A stretch of DNA of 64,000 nucleotides from Paenibacillus urinalis (GCF_028747985.1 NZ_CP118108.1:3725501-3789500), one strand, 5' to 3'. Shown: positions 35,163 to 45,009, numbered from the stretch's first letter. Translations and numbers: made by a program. The notes: generated from the letters alone by a model not told the origin.

Positions 35163-35615
35163 TTATTTAACACGAGCCTTCAGAGCTTCAACATCCTGAA
35201 TCATTTTTCCTAATACACCATTTACAAATTTCCCTGACTCATCTGTTCCAAAATGTTTAGAGAGCTCAATCCCTTCATTTACTGCTACCTTGGCAGGGAC
35301 GTCCTCACGATACAACATCTCGTAAGCAGCCAGTCTCAGAATTTGGCGGTCTACGCGGGACAATCGGCTGACCTGCCAGCCCTTCAAATAATCAGCCAGC
35401 AGACTGTCGAGTGCTTCTTTGTTCTCCCAGATGCCGCGTACATGCTCTAGCACATAGGCATGCATTACCGCCTCATTCTTGATAACCACTTCACCTTCAT
35501 TTTCTTCTGCAGCTTCCTCAAACAGCATATCCACTGCAGCTTTCGCCTCGACCTCATTCATTTCCATCTGATACAGACTTTGAACCACGATTTCCCTTGC
35601 CAAACGTCTTTTCAT
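35163..35615 (-). CDS. nusB: Transcription antitermination factor NusB
   Basis: RNA-binding helical protein of rRNA antitermination complexes. 150 residues, starts with RRLAREIVVQSLYQME (family signature), and has the C-terminal NEGIELSKHFGTDESGKFVNGVLGK-type end (segment at about 115-138). Upstream of folD as in B. subtilis. Confidence 0.96.
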   Translation of the reverse strand: MKRRLAREIVVQSLYQMEMNEVEAKAAVDMLFEEAAEENEGEVVIKNEAVMHAYVLEHVRGIWENKEALDSLLADYLKGWQVSRLSRVDRQILRLAAYEMLYREDVPAKVAVNEGIELSKHFGTDESGKFVNGVLGKMIQDVEALKARVK

Positions 35616-35667
35616 TTCCTGCCTCCTGCTTCATATCTAATCTATCCGTGATTTACAATGTATTCTT

Positions 35668-35765
35668 CACACAAAAAAACCTGTGCTTATGCTATTCTTC
35701 CCAAAAACGGGCATGAAGACTGCAGCTCTTTTTTGGAGTAAGAAAAGCATATCACAGGGTTTATT
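35668..35765 (-). terminator. Very long hairpin terminator behind the DUF2273 gene
   Basis: Minus strand: CCTGTG..ATGCT near 35760 pairs with AGCATAAGCACAGG near 35680, and inner segments TTCTTACTCCAAAAA and TTTTTGGGAAGAA extend the stem. The whole is close to 100 bases and ends in TTTTTTT. It begins inside the DUF2273 stop region and separates this gene set from nusB. Confidence 0.65.
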
Positions 35766-35994
35766 TGAACGGACGCCAAACATTAAGCAGATAGTCAAGC
35801 CAGCTGCGCCATGGAATGACGTTGCTAAACTTCTGATCGCTTCTTCTGCCAAGCGTATATCCGATAAACACCACGAGTGCAAAGAACAACATATCCCAAA
35901 AACCAACCATCAAATAAATAATACCTAAAAAAATCCCACCGGCAATGCCTAAAATCCGGCCTTTATAACTGTCCCAGATTTCCTTCCACGGCAT
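35761..35994 (-). CDS. DUF2273 small membrane protein
   Basis: 77 residues with two transmembrane helices (about 13-30 and 33-50) and a C-terminal amphipathic stretch. DUF2273 proteins typically accompany Asp23 and AmaP in envelope-stress gene sets of Bacillota, as here: asp23-amaP-DUF2273 in one direction. Molecular role unknown; a membrane partner of AmaP is plausible. Confidence 0.8.
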   Translation of the reverse strand: MPWKEIWDSYKGRILGIAGGIFLGIIYLMVGFWDMLFFALVVFIGYTLGRRSDQKFSNVIPWRSWLDYLLNVWRPFK

Positions 35995-36007
35995 CCATCA
36001 ACCACCT

Positions 36008-36562
36008 CTATTCCACTCGGCTCTTATAGTTCGGTGATTGCACAAGATTGGCGATGTATACCGATACGACTGCTACCGGAATCCCAGTAATGTCTTGTAC
36101 ATGATCATGTACTGCCTTTTGAAGCTCGCTTGTCAGCTCCGGAATGGAACTTTCACCGTCAACTACAGCACGGATTGTAATCTCAAGACCAGACTGGGCG
36201 ACCTGGATACGTGACTTCACCTCACGCACGCCACGGAATTTGGATGAAGCTTTCAGACACAGATTTTCAATCGTCTCCATGGATATTTGAATATCCCCGT
36301 ATTCCGTCTTCTGATCAACCGAAGGATAAGTGTTATGGTCCCTACGTACAGAAATGTAGAAAAATCGGATACTAAGCAGAAACAAGATGATCGCCACAGT
36401 CAGAATGACTGCCATGAGCATCTGTTCATTCTGAATATACATATCCAAATCAGGTACAAGTCCGCTAAACAGGAGGATGATAATTACTGATACTACACCA
36501 ACAACTAAACTGTATAAAAATAACAGAAGCCTGTCCAGTATTTTAGCCACGAACGTATTCAA
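36008..36562 (-). CDS. amaP: Alkaline shock response membrane anchor protein AmaP
   Basis: 184 residues: two N-terminal transmembrane helices (about 12-35 and 50-70), then an Asp23-like cytosolic domain (about 88-180). In Staphylococcus, AmaP anchors Asp23 to the membrane. Twelve bases before the DUF2273 gene and about 85 bases behind asp23, with a hairpin between. Confidence 0.85.
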   Translation of the reverse strand: MNTFVAKILDRLLLFLYSLVVGVVSVIIILLFSGLVPDLDMYIQNEQMLMAVILTVAIILFLLSIRFFYISVRRDHNTYPSVDQKTEYGDIQISMETIENLCLKASSKFRGVREVKSRIQVAQSGLEITIRAVVDGESSIPELTSELQKAVHDHVQDITGIPVAVVSVYIANLVQSPNYKSRVE

Positions 36563-36599
36563 CCTCCCAACATCAACAACTAGTATAAAAAAGATGGAC

Positions 36600-36632
36600 T
36601 AAACCCCTGGCGCATGACGCCGGGGGTTTATA
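36600..36632 (-). terminator. Hairpin between asp23 and amaP
   Basis: AAACCCCTGGCG / CGCCGGGGGTTT with a 5-base loop. The following T-run is short, so it may be a leaky terminator that lowers amaP expression relative to asp23. Confidence 0.65.
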
Positions 36633-36646
36633 AGTTTCAGATCATT

Positions 36647-37060
36647 TTATTTCACGCGCTGAGGGCTGATCTCAGGTTGATCGTCAAGCTTCTCTTGATT
36701 CTTGAATTGAACATCGTGAATCTGAACGTTTACTTCGACGACCGTAAGTCCCGTCATATTCTCAATCGAGCGCTTAACATTCTGCTGAATTGCGGAAGCG
36801 ACTTCCGGAATACGATGTCCATATTCAATAATTACAGAAACATCAACAGCAGCCTCGCGCTGGCCTACTTCAACTTTGACGCCCTTTGAGGGGTTCTTAC
36901 GTCCTAGCAATTCCGCAAATCCGCCTGCAAATCCGCCGCTCATGCCTGCCACGCCGCCAACCTCAAGGGTTGCAAGTCCAGCAATGACTTCAATAACTTC
37001 CGGCGCAATTTGGATCTCGCCAATATCCGTTCTCTCAAATTCAGTCGGCACTGTGCTCAT
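36647..37060 (-). CDS. yqhY: Asp23/Gls24 family envelope stress response protein (YqhY type)
   Basis: 137 residues from the ATG at 37060 (MSTVPTEFERTDIGEIQIA), with AAAGGTG upstream; the longer frame is a non-conserved extension. Core Asp23 segment ISPEVIEVIAG-like (IAPEVIEVIAGLATLEVGG) and a Gly-rich loop. It lies directly behind accC, as YqhY does in B. subtilis, where yqhY mutants are linked to acetyl-CoA carboxylase activity. Confidence 0.9.
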   Translation of the reverse strand: MSTVPTEFERTDIGEIQIAPEVIEVIAGLATLEVGGVAGMSGGFAGGFAELLGRKNPSKGVKVEVGQREAAVDVSVIIEYGHRIPEVASAIQQNVKRSIENMTGLTVVEVNVQIHDVQFKNQEKLDDQPEISPQRVK

Positions 37061-37173
37061 CTCATTTAACACACCTTTCAATAGTAAGTTTCCTCGTCCA
37101 CAAGAAAGACATGCGTACTTATTATTCATACTATAGCATTCGAGGGACTTTATGACAAACAAGCCTGCCAAAT

Positions 37174-38517
37174 TTAAATTTCATTTTCCTCTAAGAATTT
37201 GATATCAAAGTCACCTTTGGAGAAGGCCGGATGATCAAGCAGTCTTTGATGGAAAGGAATCGTCGTAGGGATCCCTTCTACAGCAAATTCGGACAAGGCG
37301 CGCTTCATCTTCGCGATCGCTTCATCACGAGTCGGTGCCCACACGATCAGCTTGGCAATCATGGAATCATAGAAAGGCGGAATGCTGTAGCCTTGATATG
37401 CTGCGCTGTCTACCCGTACACCAGGTCCACCCGGTGCAAGATAGAAATCAATCTTACCCGGTGCAGGCATGAAGTTACGGCTCGGATCCTCTGCATTGAC
37501 TCTGCATTCAATGGACCACCCGTCAATGACGACATCCTCCTGTGCAAAGGAGAGCGGGCTTCCTTCAATGACTGAAATCATTTCCTTAATCAGGTCAATC
37601 CCTGTGACCATCTCGGTGACCGGATGCTCAACCTGAATACGTGTATTCATCTCCATGAAGTAGAACTCACCGTTCGGGCTGAGGAGAAATTCCAGTGTAC
37701 CCGCTCCACAGTAATCGACAGCAAGTGCTGCACGTACGGCGGCATCACCCATCTTCGTACGTGTTTCTGGGTCCAATACTGGACAAGGCGCTTCTTCAAT
37801 AAGCTTCTGTCTTCGGCGCTGGATTGAGCAATCTCTCTCCCCTAAATGAACCGCATGTCCATGCTTGTCAGCAATGATCTGAATCTCAACATGCTTCATT
37901 CCCGTCAAAAACTTCTCCAGATAGACACCAGCGTTGCCAAAAGCCTTCTGGGCTTCCTGCTGTGCTGCCACGATCTGCTTCACAAGATCTTCCTCGTCTT
38001 CAGCAATTCGGATTCCTTTACCTCCGCCGCCTGCAGTCGCCTTAATAATTACAGGATAACCGATATCTCTGGCGATCATAACTGCTTCTTCGACACTCTC
38101 CACGAGACCATCAGAGCCCGGAATGACAGGAACACCCGCATCCTTCATCGTTTGTTTGGCTACCGCTTTGTCCCCCATCTTCGTGATGGCATCAGCGGAA
38201 GGGCCGATAAAGGCAACATTGCAGGATTCACAAATCTCCGCAAAATCTGCATTCTCAGCCAAAAAACCGTAGCCAGGGTGAATTGCGTCACATTCAGTTA
38301 ATGTGGCTACGCTCATAATATTAGTTATGTTAAGGTAGCTGTCCTTGGATAAAGTCGGTCCGATACAATAAGCTTCATCTGCAAGTCTGACATGGAGTGC
38401 GTCACGATCCGGTTCTGAGTAAACAGCTACCGTTGCAATACCCATTTCCCTGCAAGCTCTAATAATCCGAACGGCGATTTCTCCGCGGTTTGCTACCAAT
38501 ATTTTTTGAAATTTCAT
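37174..38517 (-). CDS. accC: Acetyl-CoA carboxylase, biotin carboxylase subunit
   Basis: Carboxylates biotin on AccB with ATP and bicarbonate for malonyl-CoA synthesis. About 447 residues. N-terminal [17 protein letters not shown]-grasp loop [28 protein letters not shown] and [14 protein letters not shown] active-site segments. I prefer the ATG at 38517 because GGAGG is 11 bases upstream; the ATG at 38526 would be too close. Confidence 0.97.
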   Translation of the reverse strand: MKFQKILVANRGEIAVRIIRACREMGIATVAVYSEPDRDALHVRLADEAYCIGPTLSKDSYLNITNIMSVATLTECDAIHPGYGFLAENADFAEICESCNVAFIGPSADAITKMGDKAVAKQTMKDAGVPVIPGSDGLVESVEEAVMIARDIGYPVIIKATAGGGGKGIRIAEDEEDLVKQIVAAQQEAQKAFGNAGVYLEKFLTGMKHVEIQIIADKHGHAVHLGERDCSIQRRRQKLIEEAPCPVLDPETRTKMGDAAVRAALAVDYCGAGTLEFLLSPNGEFYFMEMNTRIQVEHPVTEMVTGIDLIKEMISVIEGSPLSFAQEDVVIDGWSIECRVNAEDPSRNFMPAPGKIDFYLAPGGPGVRVDSAAYQGYSIPPFYDSMIAKLIVWAPTRDEAIAKMKRALSEFAVEGIPTTIPFHQRLLDHPAFSKGDFDIKFLEENEI

Positions 38518-38588
38518 GATTACCATATCCTCCTTTGGAGCATTGACCTATTTACGCTGCTATCTATAGTCATTTCACCAACAGGAGC

Positions 38589-39071
38589 TTACTCCGGTTT
38601 GACCAAGAACAAAGGCTGACCATACTCAACGAGCTGTCCATTCTGTACAAGAATTTCTACAATCTCGCCTTTCACGTCAGCTTCAATTTCATTCATCAGC
38701 TTCATCGCTTCTACAATACAAACGGTTGACTTCTCTGTAACCTTGCTGCCAACATTGACAAAAACGCCAGCTTCAGGGGAAGGTGCAGAGTAGAACGTAC
38801 CGACCATCGGAGACACAATTTTATGTAAATTGCTGTTTGCAGTCGCTTGTTCCTGTACGGGCGCAGCAGCCGGTGTTTCGATTGCTTGTGGTACAGGCTG
38901 AACCTGGCTTGTTACTGGATAAGCACTGACCGCAGCCGCTGCTTGGACAATTTCAGTCTTGCCTGGTTTACGAATGGTCAGTCTGGACCCTTCATTCTCA
39001 ATTTCAAGCTCCTGTACGGAAGACTCGTCAATAACCTTAATTAATTCTTTGATTTCATTTAATTTAAACAT
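38589..39071 (-). CDS. accB: Biotin carboxyl carrier protein of acetyl-CoA carboxylase
   Basis: 160 residues: N-terminal part, Ala/Pro/Gln linker (about 43-80), and biotinyl domain with biotinylated Lys124 in EAMKLMNE. Upstream of accC in a two-gene unit, behind spoIIIAH. Confidence 0.97.
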   Translation of the reverse strand: MFKLNEIKELIKVIDESSVQELEIENEGSRLTIRKPGKTEIVQAAAAVSAYPVTSQVQPVPQAIETPAAAPVQEQATANSNLHKIVSPMVGTFYSAPSPEAGVFVNVGSKVTEKSTVCIVEAMKLMNEIEADVKGEIVEILVQNGQLVEYGQPLFLVKPE

Positions 39072-39149
39072 TTGTTATTTTCACTCCTTCGGCATACTGC
39101 CATATTCACTCGGACAGTCATAACTTTATGTATTATATCACAAACACTA

Positions 39150-39195
39150 AAAATGGAAAGAGCCCAAGAATTAAGGGATTCTGGGCGCTTCCCAA
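39150..39195 (-). terminator. Terminator of the spoIIIA operon
   Basis: Minus strand stem GCGCCCAGAAT / ATTCTTGGGCTC followed by TTTCCATTTTT, between spoIIIAH and accB. Confidence 0.65.
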
Positions 39196-39211
39196 CTTGC
39201 TTGCAGCTTAT

Positions 39212-39958
39212 TTATTCTTTGACATATTGAACCCGGACTTTGTCCTGCGTTACATCCAGCTCGCTGATAACCAGATCAACAATGTTTACCGCGTCGATCG
39301 CCTCCAGCTTCTCGCTGATCACAACCACTTTGTACTCATTCTCTTCCTCTTGAACAATAGCGTTTGCATACTGCTGGGAGAGCTGTTCCTCAATACCTAG
39401 TATTTTCTCATTTTTTTCCTCTAATATACGCAATTGTTCCAAAGCCTTTGCATTTTCTTCCGGTGTTTTTGTCGCGTCGGATGCTGCAGCCATCAAATCA
39501 TTTGAGAGCTTGCTATTCTCTGAAGAACGTTCCCATTGGTAATTCTCGAAGACCGTGATTGCTGAATTAGGGTCATCCTGAGCTTCCAGCTGGTTCAGTA
39601 CATCTTCATCTGTCTTTGCTTCTTCCGTTGCTGCCTCTGTCTCTGTACCTGTGCCTTCAGTGCTTGGTGCTGCCGCATCCGTTTGTTCCCCGGTTGCTGC
39701 TGGTTCTTCCGAAGTGTTAACCGGTGCTCCTGTTTCGTCTGTTTGCTCACCTGTTGCTGGTTCCTCAGTTACAACTTCGTTCAAGACAAGCCCTTCCAGT
39801 GTGTTTTGAGCAGAAGCTTCTTCGGCATTACTCATCTGCCCTGACTCTGCAGTCTGATTGGACGATCCTGAATCATCCGTGAATAGATAATAAGCGGATA
39901 GAACAACCATCAGACTCAGCATCGATACGAGCCATATCGTTTGTCTTTTGTTTTTCAT
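39212..39958 (-). CDS. spoIIIAH: Stage III sporulation protein AH
   Basis: Mother-cell half of the SpoIIQ-SpoIIIAH channel linking mother cell and forespore. 248 residues: short basic start, one transmembrane helix (about 8-26), a long low-complexity Glu/Thr/Ala linker (about 30-125) and a C-terminal YscJ/FliF-like ring-building domain. Last gene of spoIIIAA-AH. The acidic linker is much longer than I recall for B. subtilis. Confidence 0.95.
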   Translation of the reverse strand: MKNKRQTIWLVSMLSLMVVLSAYYLFTDDSGSSNQTAESGQMSNAEEASAQNTLEGLVLNEVVTEEPATGEQTDETGAPVNTSEEPAATGEQTDAAAPSTEGTGTETEAATEEAKTDEDVLNQLEAQDDPNSAITVFENYQWERSSENSKLSNDLMAAASDATKTPEENAKALEQLRILEEKNEKILGIEEQLSQQYANAIVQEEENEYKVVVISEKLEAIDAVNIVDLVISELDVTQDKVRVQYVKE

Positions 39959-40014
39959 TTTTTATATTCCTCCCACATTGGATCAAGATTAAGATTAGGC
40001 ACTAATTCAGTGCA

Positions 40015-40656
40015 TTATTGCTGTTTTCTGGGTACGACTGAAATTCTGTACGACGGAACGTTCAGACCTTTCTCCACCGCTTCAACGATAAGGTCCTTAA
40101 CCACTTTGTTCTCTGCTCCCTTGGCAACAACGAGTACCCCTCGAACCTGAGGCTTGATCTTCTTCGTAATGATCGGCACCTCATCGCCGGATTCATTGTA
40201 AGTAACAATCTCACCGTTGCGTGTATATTGGGTAATGTTTCGCTCACCGCCGTTCGCGTCGGTCTCCTCCGTGTTTTGCTGGGAGTCCTGCATGTTACGC
40301 TGAACGATGATCTCTTCGGTAGAGTCAATAGTCACCATAATATCCACGGTTCCTACACCAACGATTTGCTCAAGAATTCCTTTCATTTTATCCTCAAACG
40401 ATCTTTCGATCGTATCAAAAGGGGTGGCCTCATTGACGGAAGACTCAAAGGCTGACTGTACACTGGTCTCCTGCGGCGGTTCTCGCCCTACGTTCTCTGG
40501 TTCAATCTCTTTGACGTTAACAAAGGAGCTAAGAATCACGATGGCAACGCCGATCAACCCCACAATGATTAGCCAGCGAAACGTTTGTCCTCGCTTAGCA
40601 GCTCCATCCTCGCTTGATCCAAGCCATTTATTTAACTGATCTCTGAATTTCCCCAT
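40015..40656 (-). CDS. spoIIIAG: Stage III sporulation protein AG
   Basis: Ring-forming protein of the SpoIIIA secretion-like complex in the mother-cell side of the septum. 213 residues, one transmembrane helix (about 28-46) and a C-terminal ring-building domain ending QVRGVLVVAKGAENKVVK-type (near 170-190). Confidence 0.95.
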   Translation of the reverse strand: MGKFRDQLNKWLGSSEDGAAKRGQTFRWLIIVGLIGVAIVILSSFVNVKEIEPENVGREPPQETSVQSAFESSVNEATPFDTIERSFEDKMKGILEQIVGVGTVDIMVTIDSTEEIIVQRNMQDSQQNTEETDANGGERNITQYTRNGEIVTYNESGDEVPIITKKIKPQVRGVLVVAKGAENKVVKDLIVEAVEKGLNVPSYRISVVPRKQQ

Positions 40657-40688
40657 GTTATATTCACCTCGCTTATATCATTCTGAAT

Positions 40689-41429
40689 TCAATAATTGTT
40701 ATCTGTAGAAGGAATAAGAATCCGAACCCGCTCAGGATTCACTTCCCATTCCTGTTTAAGCAGCTCTTCAATCAGACTGATCTCTGTCATTGTCATGGCT
40801 GAAACGGCTTCGTCATCTGTGGTGGTTCCTTGATCATCCTCTGCATTCATCGTCTCAGATGCATTCACATGAATATCACTTGGTTCCACCGGCTGAATAT
40901 AGATCGGTCCAAGCTCATCATCCGTCTCTTCAGGAGGACGCTGCTCTTCCTGTTGCGCTGAATAGGTGTCAGCAATAGCGACCTCCACACTTGTAATCCC
41001 GGTCTCCCCTGATTTCTTTCCCGACCTCTCAAGAGCTCCGAGCTGCACAGTAACCGACTTTACGGGCAGCTGTGATTCCTGCTCAATCTGTGCCTTCATC
41101 TGATCCGCAACCTCATTGGCTGCCCAGTCCATGGCACTCATTTCATGCTGCTGTGTGAGCTCTCTGCTTTTGTCCATAATTTCAGATAGTGTCATGTCCT
41201 GCTCCTCTGTAGAGCCTCCGCCCCAATCCGTTAAGGCGGCACTTAATCTTTCATTCGAATCCTGGTTAATTAAATTGATGATCGGTGAAATCAGAGTAAG
41301 CAGAATAAGCAGACTCAGCACTAATTTGACATATCGTTCCATGGATTTGTTCGGTAGAAGCATATCCACGAATGTGGCGAGAAGCACCACCAGTATTAAT
41401 TCCCTGAGCCAGCCGCTGAGCCATTCCAT
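40689..41429 (-). CDS. spoIIIAF: Stage III sporulation protein AF
   Basis: 246 residues: two N-terminal transmembrane helices (about 5-22 and 33-52), then a soluble ring-building domain. Four bases behind spoIIIAE, so tightly coupled. Confidence 0.93.
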   Translation of the reverse strand: MEWLSGWLRELILVVLLATFVDMLLPNKSMERYVKLVLSLLILLTLISPIINLINQDSNERLSAALTDWGGGSTEEQDMTLSEIMDKSRELTQQHEMSAMDWAANEVADQMKAQIEQESQLPVKSVTVQLGALERSGKKSGETGITSVEVAIADTYSAQQEEQRPPEETDDELGPIYIQPVEPSDIHVNASETMNAEDDQGTTTDDEAVSAMTMTEISLIEELLKQEWEVNPERVRILIPSTDNNY

Positions 41430-41433
41430 CCTC

Positions 41434-42627
41434 TCACCTCAACATCACCGTCATATTTCCTGCAGTCAGCATAATCGTGATGGCTAGAAAGAACATGAGA
41501 CTCACTGCCGCAAGGGCAGCGAATACATAGATTAAGCTTTTTCCTATCGCTTGGAGGCATCCAACAATAGGTGTATTGCCAAGTGGCTGCATGATCGCTG
41601 CTGCGACGTTATAGATCAGTGCCAGTGTCAGTATCTTCAATGCAGGAAATGCGCAGATGAACAAGATGATGATCACTCCCGCGAGTCCAATCGAGTTCTT
41701 CACGAGCAGCGAAGCGGAAATGACCGTATCTGTTGCATCGGCGAGCACCTTCCCCACAACAGGAACGAAATTACCGGATACATATTTAGCAGCTCTGATG
41801 GTCACGCCATCTGCTACGGAGCTGGTAGCCCCCTGCACGGATATGACACCGAGGAAGATCGTCAGGACCACACCGAGCAGCCCCACGCCGATTATTCGCA
41901 GCAGATTCGCAAGCTGAGTAAGCTTAAATTTGTCAGTTAATGAGCTGACCAGGTGCAATACTGCCGAGAAGAACAGCAGCGGAAATACAATCTTATAGAT
42001 CACCATACTGATGGTGTGAATCATGAACACGATCAGTGGATGAGTAACCGATACGGTAATGATATTTCCCATAGATGCCAGAAGCGCAAACAGCAGCGGA
42101 ATCATCGCAAGCATGAAATCAATCATCTGGTCGATGGCACCCTTTGCATAGCCGATAGCCACGTTAAAGCTGTTGATCGAAATGACGACGATGACCATGT
42201 AACAGATTGCATAGGCCACCTTACTGATCGTGCTCTTCTCAAAAGCCGTCTGTAGCGTTTCTAGAATCATGCTCATAATGTTCAGCATGATAATAGTGAC
42301 CAGCAGCTTTCCGTTAAACAGGATTTCATGGAGCAGAAATCTGCCGATCGCGCTGAATATATTTTTCAGGCTGAGTCCTTCACCGCCGGGAAGGAGCATG
42401 TCCATGAAGGAGGGCAGCTGTCCTTCAGGAAAAAAACCGCCATAATCATTAATGAGAGACTGCCAATACCTCTCGACCTGCTCTGTGGGCAACTGCTCCA
42501 ATTGTTCTCCAGCCCAGTCTGTAACGGGTGAGCTGGCGAATACATTCGTACCCAAGGCGAAGAAAAAACAGATGACAAATACGATAACGATTCGTTTATC
42601 CTGACGGTGATGCCACTTATTGATCAC
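41434..42627 (-). CDS. spoIIIAE: Stage III sporulation protein AE
   Basis: Polytopic membrane protein of the SpoIIIA complex. 397 residues, N-terminal signal-like helix and about seven further membrane segments. Largest membrane subunit of the operon, in the expected fifth position. Confidence 0.95.
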   Translation of the reverse strand: MINKWHHRQDKRIVIVFVICFFFALGTNVFASSPVTDWAGEQLEQLPTEQVERYWQSLINDYGGFFPEGQLPSFMDMLLPGGEGLSLKNIFSAIGRFLLHEILFNGKLLVTIIMLNIMSMILETLQTAFEKSTISKVAYAICYMVIVVISINSFNVAIGYAKGAIDQMIDFMLAMIPLLFALLASMGNIITVSVTHPLIVFMIHTISMVIYKIVFPLLFFSAVLHLVSSLTDKFKLTQLANLLRIIGVGLLGVVLTIFLGVISVQGATSSVADGVTIRAAKYVSGNFVPVVGKVLADATDTVISASLLVKNSIGLAGVIIILFICAFPALKILTLALIYNVAAAIMQPLGNTPIVGCLQAIGKSLIYVFAALAAVSLMFFLAITIMLTAGNMTVMLR

Positions 42628-42649
42628 ATCCTTTATCCTCCGCCTCCAC

Positions 42650-43039
42650 TCATACCGGCAGCAGCTTCATTACCGTTTCGATAATAATGCTGATAATCGG
42701 TATGGCCAGTACCAGAATCAACACTTTGCCGGCAAGCTCGATTTTTGAAGCAATACTTTCTTGACCTGCATCTCTTACAATTTGTGCTCCAAATTCTGCG
42801 ATATAAGCAATGCCAATGATCTTGAGAATGGTCTTAAGATGTACTTCATCCATTCCTGAGGATTCCGCCATTCGTTCCAGTACGCTAATAACACTGCCAA
42901 TCTTGCCAATAACGAACAGAAAAATGAGTATCCCAGCTGTGGTTGCAATCAGAAACGCAAACATGGGCTTTTGCTCTTTCACAATCAAGATCAGGATGGT
43001 TGCGATTAGTCCAAGTCCTACGATTTGTATAATTTCCAT
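42650..43039 (-). CDS. spoIIIAD: Stage III sporulation protein AD
   Basis: 129-residue integral membrane protein with four predicted helices; related to SpoIIIAC. Expected order and size. Confidence 0.95.
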   Translation of the reverse strand: MEIIQIVGLGLIATILILIVKEQKPMFAFLIATTAGILIFLFVIGKIGSVISVLERMAESSGMDEVHLKTILKIIGIAYIAEFGAQIVRDAGQESIASKIELAGKVLILVLAIPIISIIIETVMKLLPV

Positions 43040-43073
43040 GTTATGATCACCTTTTGTTTACCTTAAGCCTGCT

Positions 43074-43277
43074 TTAATGGAACAAGAATATAGACTTGAT
43101 CTCCTGAAGCAAATTGTCGAGCATGCGAACGACCATGAAGAGCACAACAACAAATCCGATTACGGTAACCCAGTGTGCCATATCTTCTTTGCCCATTTGC
43201 TTGAGCACCGTATGGATCATCGCTATGATAATTCCGATGCCTGCGATCTGAAATATTGCATTTACTTCTAAATTCAT
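43074..43277 (-). CDS. spoIIIAC: Stage III sporulation protein AC
   Basis: 67-residue protein with two transmembrane helices, similar to the first half of SpoIIIAD. Expected order and size. Confidence 0.95.
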   Translation of the reverse strand: MNLEVNAIFQIAGIGIIIAMIHTVLKQMGKEDMAHWVTVIGFVVVLFMVVRMLDNLLQEIKSIFLFH

Positions 43278-43294
43278 TTGAGTATGGCACCTCG

Positions 43295-43813
43295 CTATAA
43301 GATCAGGATGACGATCAGCGCCCCGACCAGAAGTCCAAGACTGCGGCTCATCTTCTCATACTTTATTTGATCGTTCCGGGCCGAAGCTTCCTCATGATTC
43401 AGCTGCTGAATGGCAAGGGTGATATGCTTGTTCTGCTCTTCCCGGTCACTCGTTCCCAGGCTGAAGCTGAGTTGGCGAATCGCTTCTTTTTCCGGCTGCT
43501 TCATCGCTGTTTGGCTCCAATAGCGATTCATCGCATGCTGAAAGCTCTCTTGAGCCGACAGGCCCTGTGAAGAATTCATATGATCCGCAGCCGAGATAAA
43601 CAAACGCCCAAGCGGTTCACTTGCCTGTTTACCAATTTGACTCAAGGCTTCGGCAAGAGGTCTGTAGCTGTAATTGATCTCTGTTAAAAGTCGCTGCAGC
43701 ATCAATGTAAGCTCCCTGATCTGCTTCGGTCGTGAGGCAAATTGATTCGCCTGATAAAAACCAGCAAGCGTCCCTGACAATAAAATAAGGACGGAACCAA
43801 TCAGCTTAAGCAT
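43295..43813 (-). CDS. spoIIIAB: Stage III sporulation protein AB
   Basis: 172 residues, transmembrane helix at each end (about 3-20 and 152-170) around a helical middle that resembles type II secretion GspF-like domains. Overlaps the spoIIIAA end by eight bases. Confidence 0.95.
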   Translation of the reverse strand: MLKLIGSVLILLSGTLAGFYQANQFASRPKQIRELTLMLQRLLTEINYSYRPLAEALSQIGKQASEPLGRLFISAADHMNSSQGLSAQESFQHAMNRYWSQTAMKQPEKEAIRQLSFSLGTSDREEQNKHITLAIQQLNHEEASARNDQIKYEKMSRSLGLLVGALIVILIL

Positions 43814-44792
43814 AAGTGCCTCCTGTGGTCATTCCTTGCTGATGCATGCCTTGAGGATGCAAACTCTTGTGCCTCATATCGGAGATTTTGTACTGAAACC
43901 TTTTTCCTGTTCGATCCAGAATAACGATTAATTGAAAATAATCTTCACTCATCAGCTCATGCAGCGCAGGTCTGCGTTTAAGCTCGGATAGATCTCTTCC
44001 ATGGGCTGAAGCGATGACGGATATCCCTGCACCCAGCGCTTCCTTAATCGCCTCTGCGTCTTCCTCCCGTCCGATCTCATCTACAATAAGTACTTCCGGT
44101 GACATAGAGCGAATCAGCATCATCATTCCTTCGGCCTTCGGACAAGCATCCATGACATCGGTTCTCGGACCAACATCAAAAGTCGGGACCCCTTTATAGC
44201 TGCCTGCTATTTCTGAGCGCTCGTCCACAATGCCGACCTTAAAGCTCTTTCGTTCATTGCTTCCCATACTGATCTGTCTTGACATATCCCGGAGAAGTGT
44301 TGTCTTTCCCTGCTGCGGAGGAGATAGGATGAGAGTATGCTTGATTCGTGAGGTCTGAGGGTCCAGAAGGTGTGGCATCAGCCTGTCCGCTGCTCCTCTG
44401 ATTTCCTTCGCAATTCGAATGTTGTACCCGCTGATATCTCTCAGGTGCTCAACCTTTCCGCCCTTTAAAACGGTTCTTCCAGCTAGTCCAATTCGGTGTC
44501 CGCCTGGAACTGTAATGAAGCCTTTTCTCAATTCTTCTTCCAATGTATAAAGGGAATGATTGCTGATTAGATCCAGAAAACGATAGGTGTCATCTCTTGA
44601 AGGCTTGTACGCTTCACTTGGCTTTTTAGACGGGCTACCTTGTTTTGTAACGAAATAATGTTCACCATTGGTATTGATCTCCATCGGTCTGCCTTCCCGA
44701 ATTCTTATTTCTTCAAGCGTTTCTAGCAGCTGCAGGGGAATATATTCCAATATTGTTTTTAATGGAGTCGGGAACAGGTCCAGCCATTTCAT
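43806..44792 (-). CDS. spoIIIAA: Stage III sporulation protein AA (secretion-type ATPase)
   Basis: ATPase that powers the SpoIIIA complex. 328 residues with Walker A SPPQQGKTTLLRD (about 157-169) and Walker B-type VLIVDEIGREED. ATG at 44792 with AAGGGGG upstream. First gene of the operon. Confidence 0.97.
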   Translation of the reverse strand: MKWLDLFPTPLKTILEYIPLQLLETLEEIRIREGRPMEINTNGEHYFVTKQGSPSKKPSEAYKPSRDDTYRFLDLISNHSLYTLEEELRKGFITVPGGHRIGLAGRTVLKGGKVEHLRDISGYNIRIAKEIRGAADRLMPHLLDPQTSRIKHTLILSPPQQGKTTLLRDMSRQISMGSNERKSFKVGIVDERSEIAGSYKGVPTFDVGPRTDVMDACPKAEGMMMLIRSMSPEVLIVDEIGREEDAEAIKEALGAGISVIASAHGRDLSELKRRPALHELMSEDYFQLIVILDRTGKRFQYKISDMRHKSLHPQGMHQQGMTTGGTYA

Positions 44793-44863
44793 ATAAGCAC
44801 CCCCTTAACTCGTGCACGTTTTCTGAGAGCTACTTCCGGGTCGTTTTTGTTGGTCTTAACCCA

Positions 44864-44892
44864 TATGTATGCCTGTACCTGTTTTTTATGAC
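44864..44892 (-). promoter_or_regulatory. Candidate sigma-E promoter of the spoIIIA operon
   Basis: Minus strand: GTCATA (44892-44887), 15-base spacer, CATACATA (44871-44864). Close to the sigma-E consensus, with a slightly short spacer. It gives a leader of about 65 bases before spoIIIAA, matching the mother-cell expression known in B. subtilis. Confidence 0.55.
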
Positions 44893-44981
44893 GGGAATCT
44901 ATCAATTTTTTCATTAATTAAGAGGAAATATAGCAATTGTCTATATCACCTCTATTAAGAGAATTTCTACTCTCTATAGGC

Positions 44982-45009
44982 ACCTGCCCTGTTCATTGTG
45001 CATATGGTA
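44982..45009 (+). promoter_or_regulatory. Candidate sigma-K promoter of comB
   Basis: AC (44982-44983), 17-base spacer, CATATGGTA (45001-45009), a full match to the sigma-K -10 pattern CATAnnnTA. It lies 61 bases before the comB start. The -35 is short, so chance matches are possible. Confidence 0.5.
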
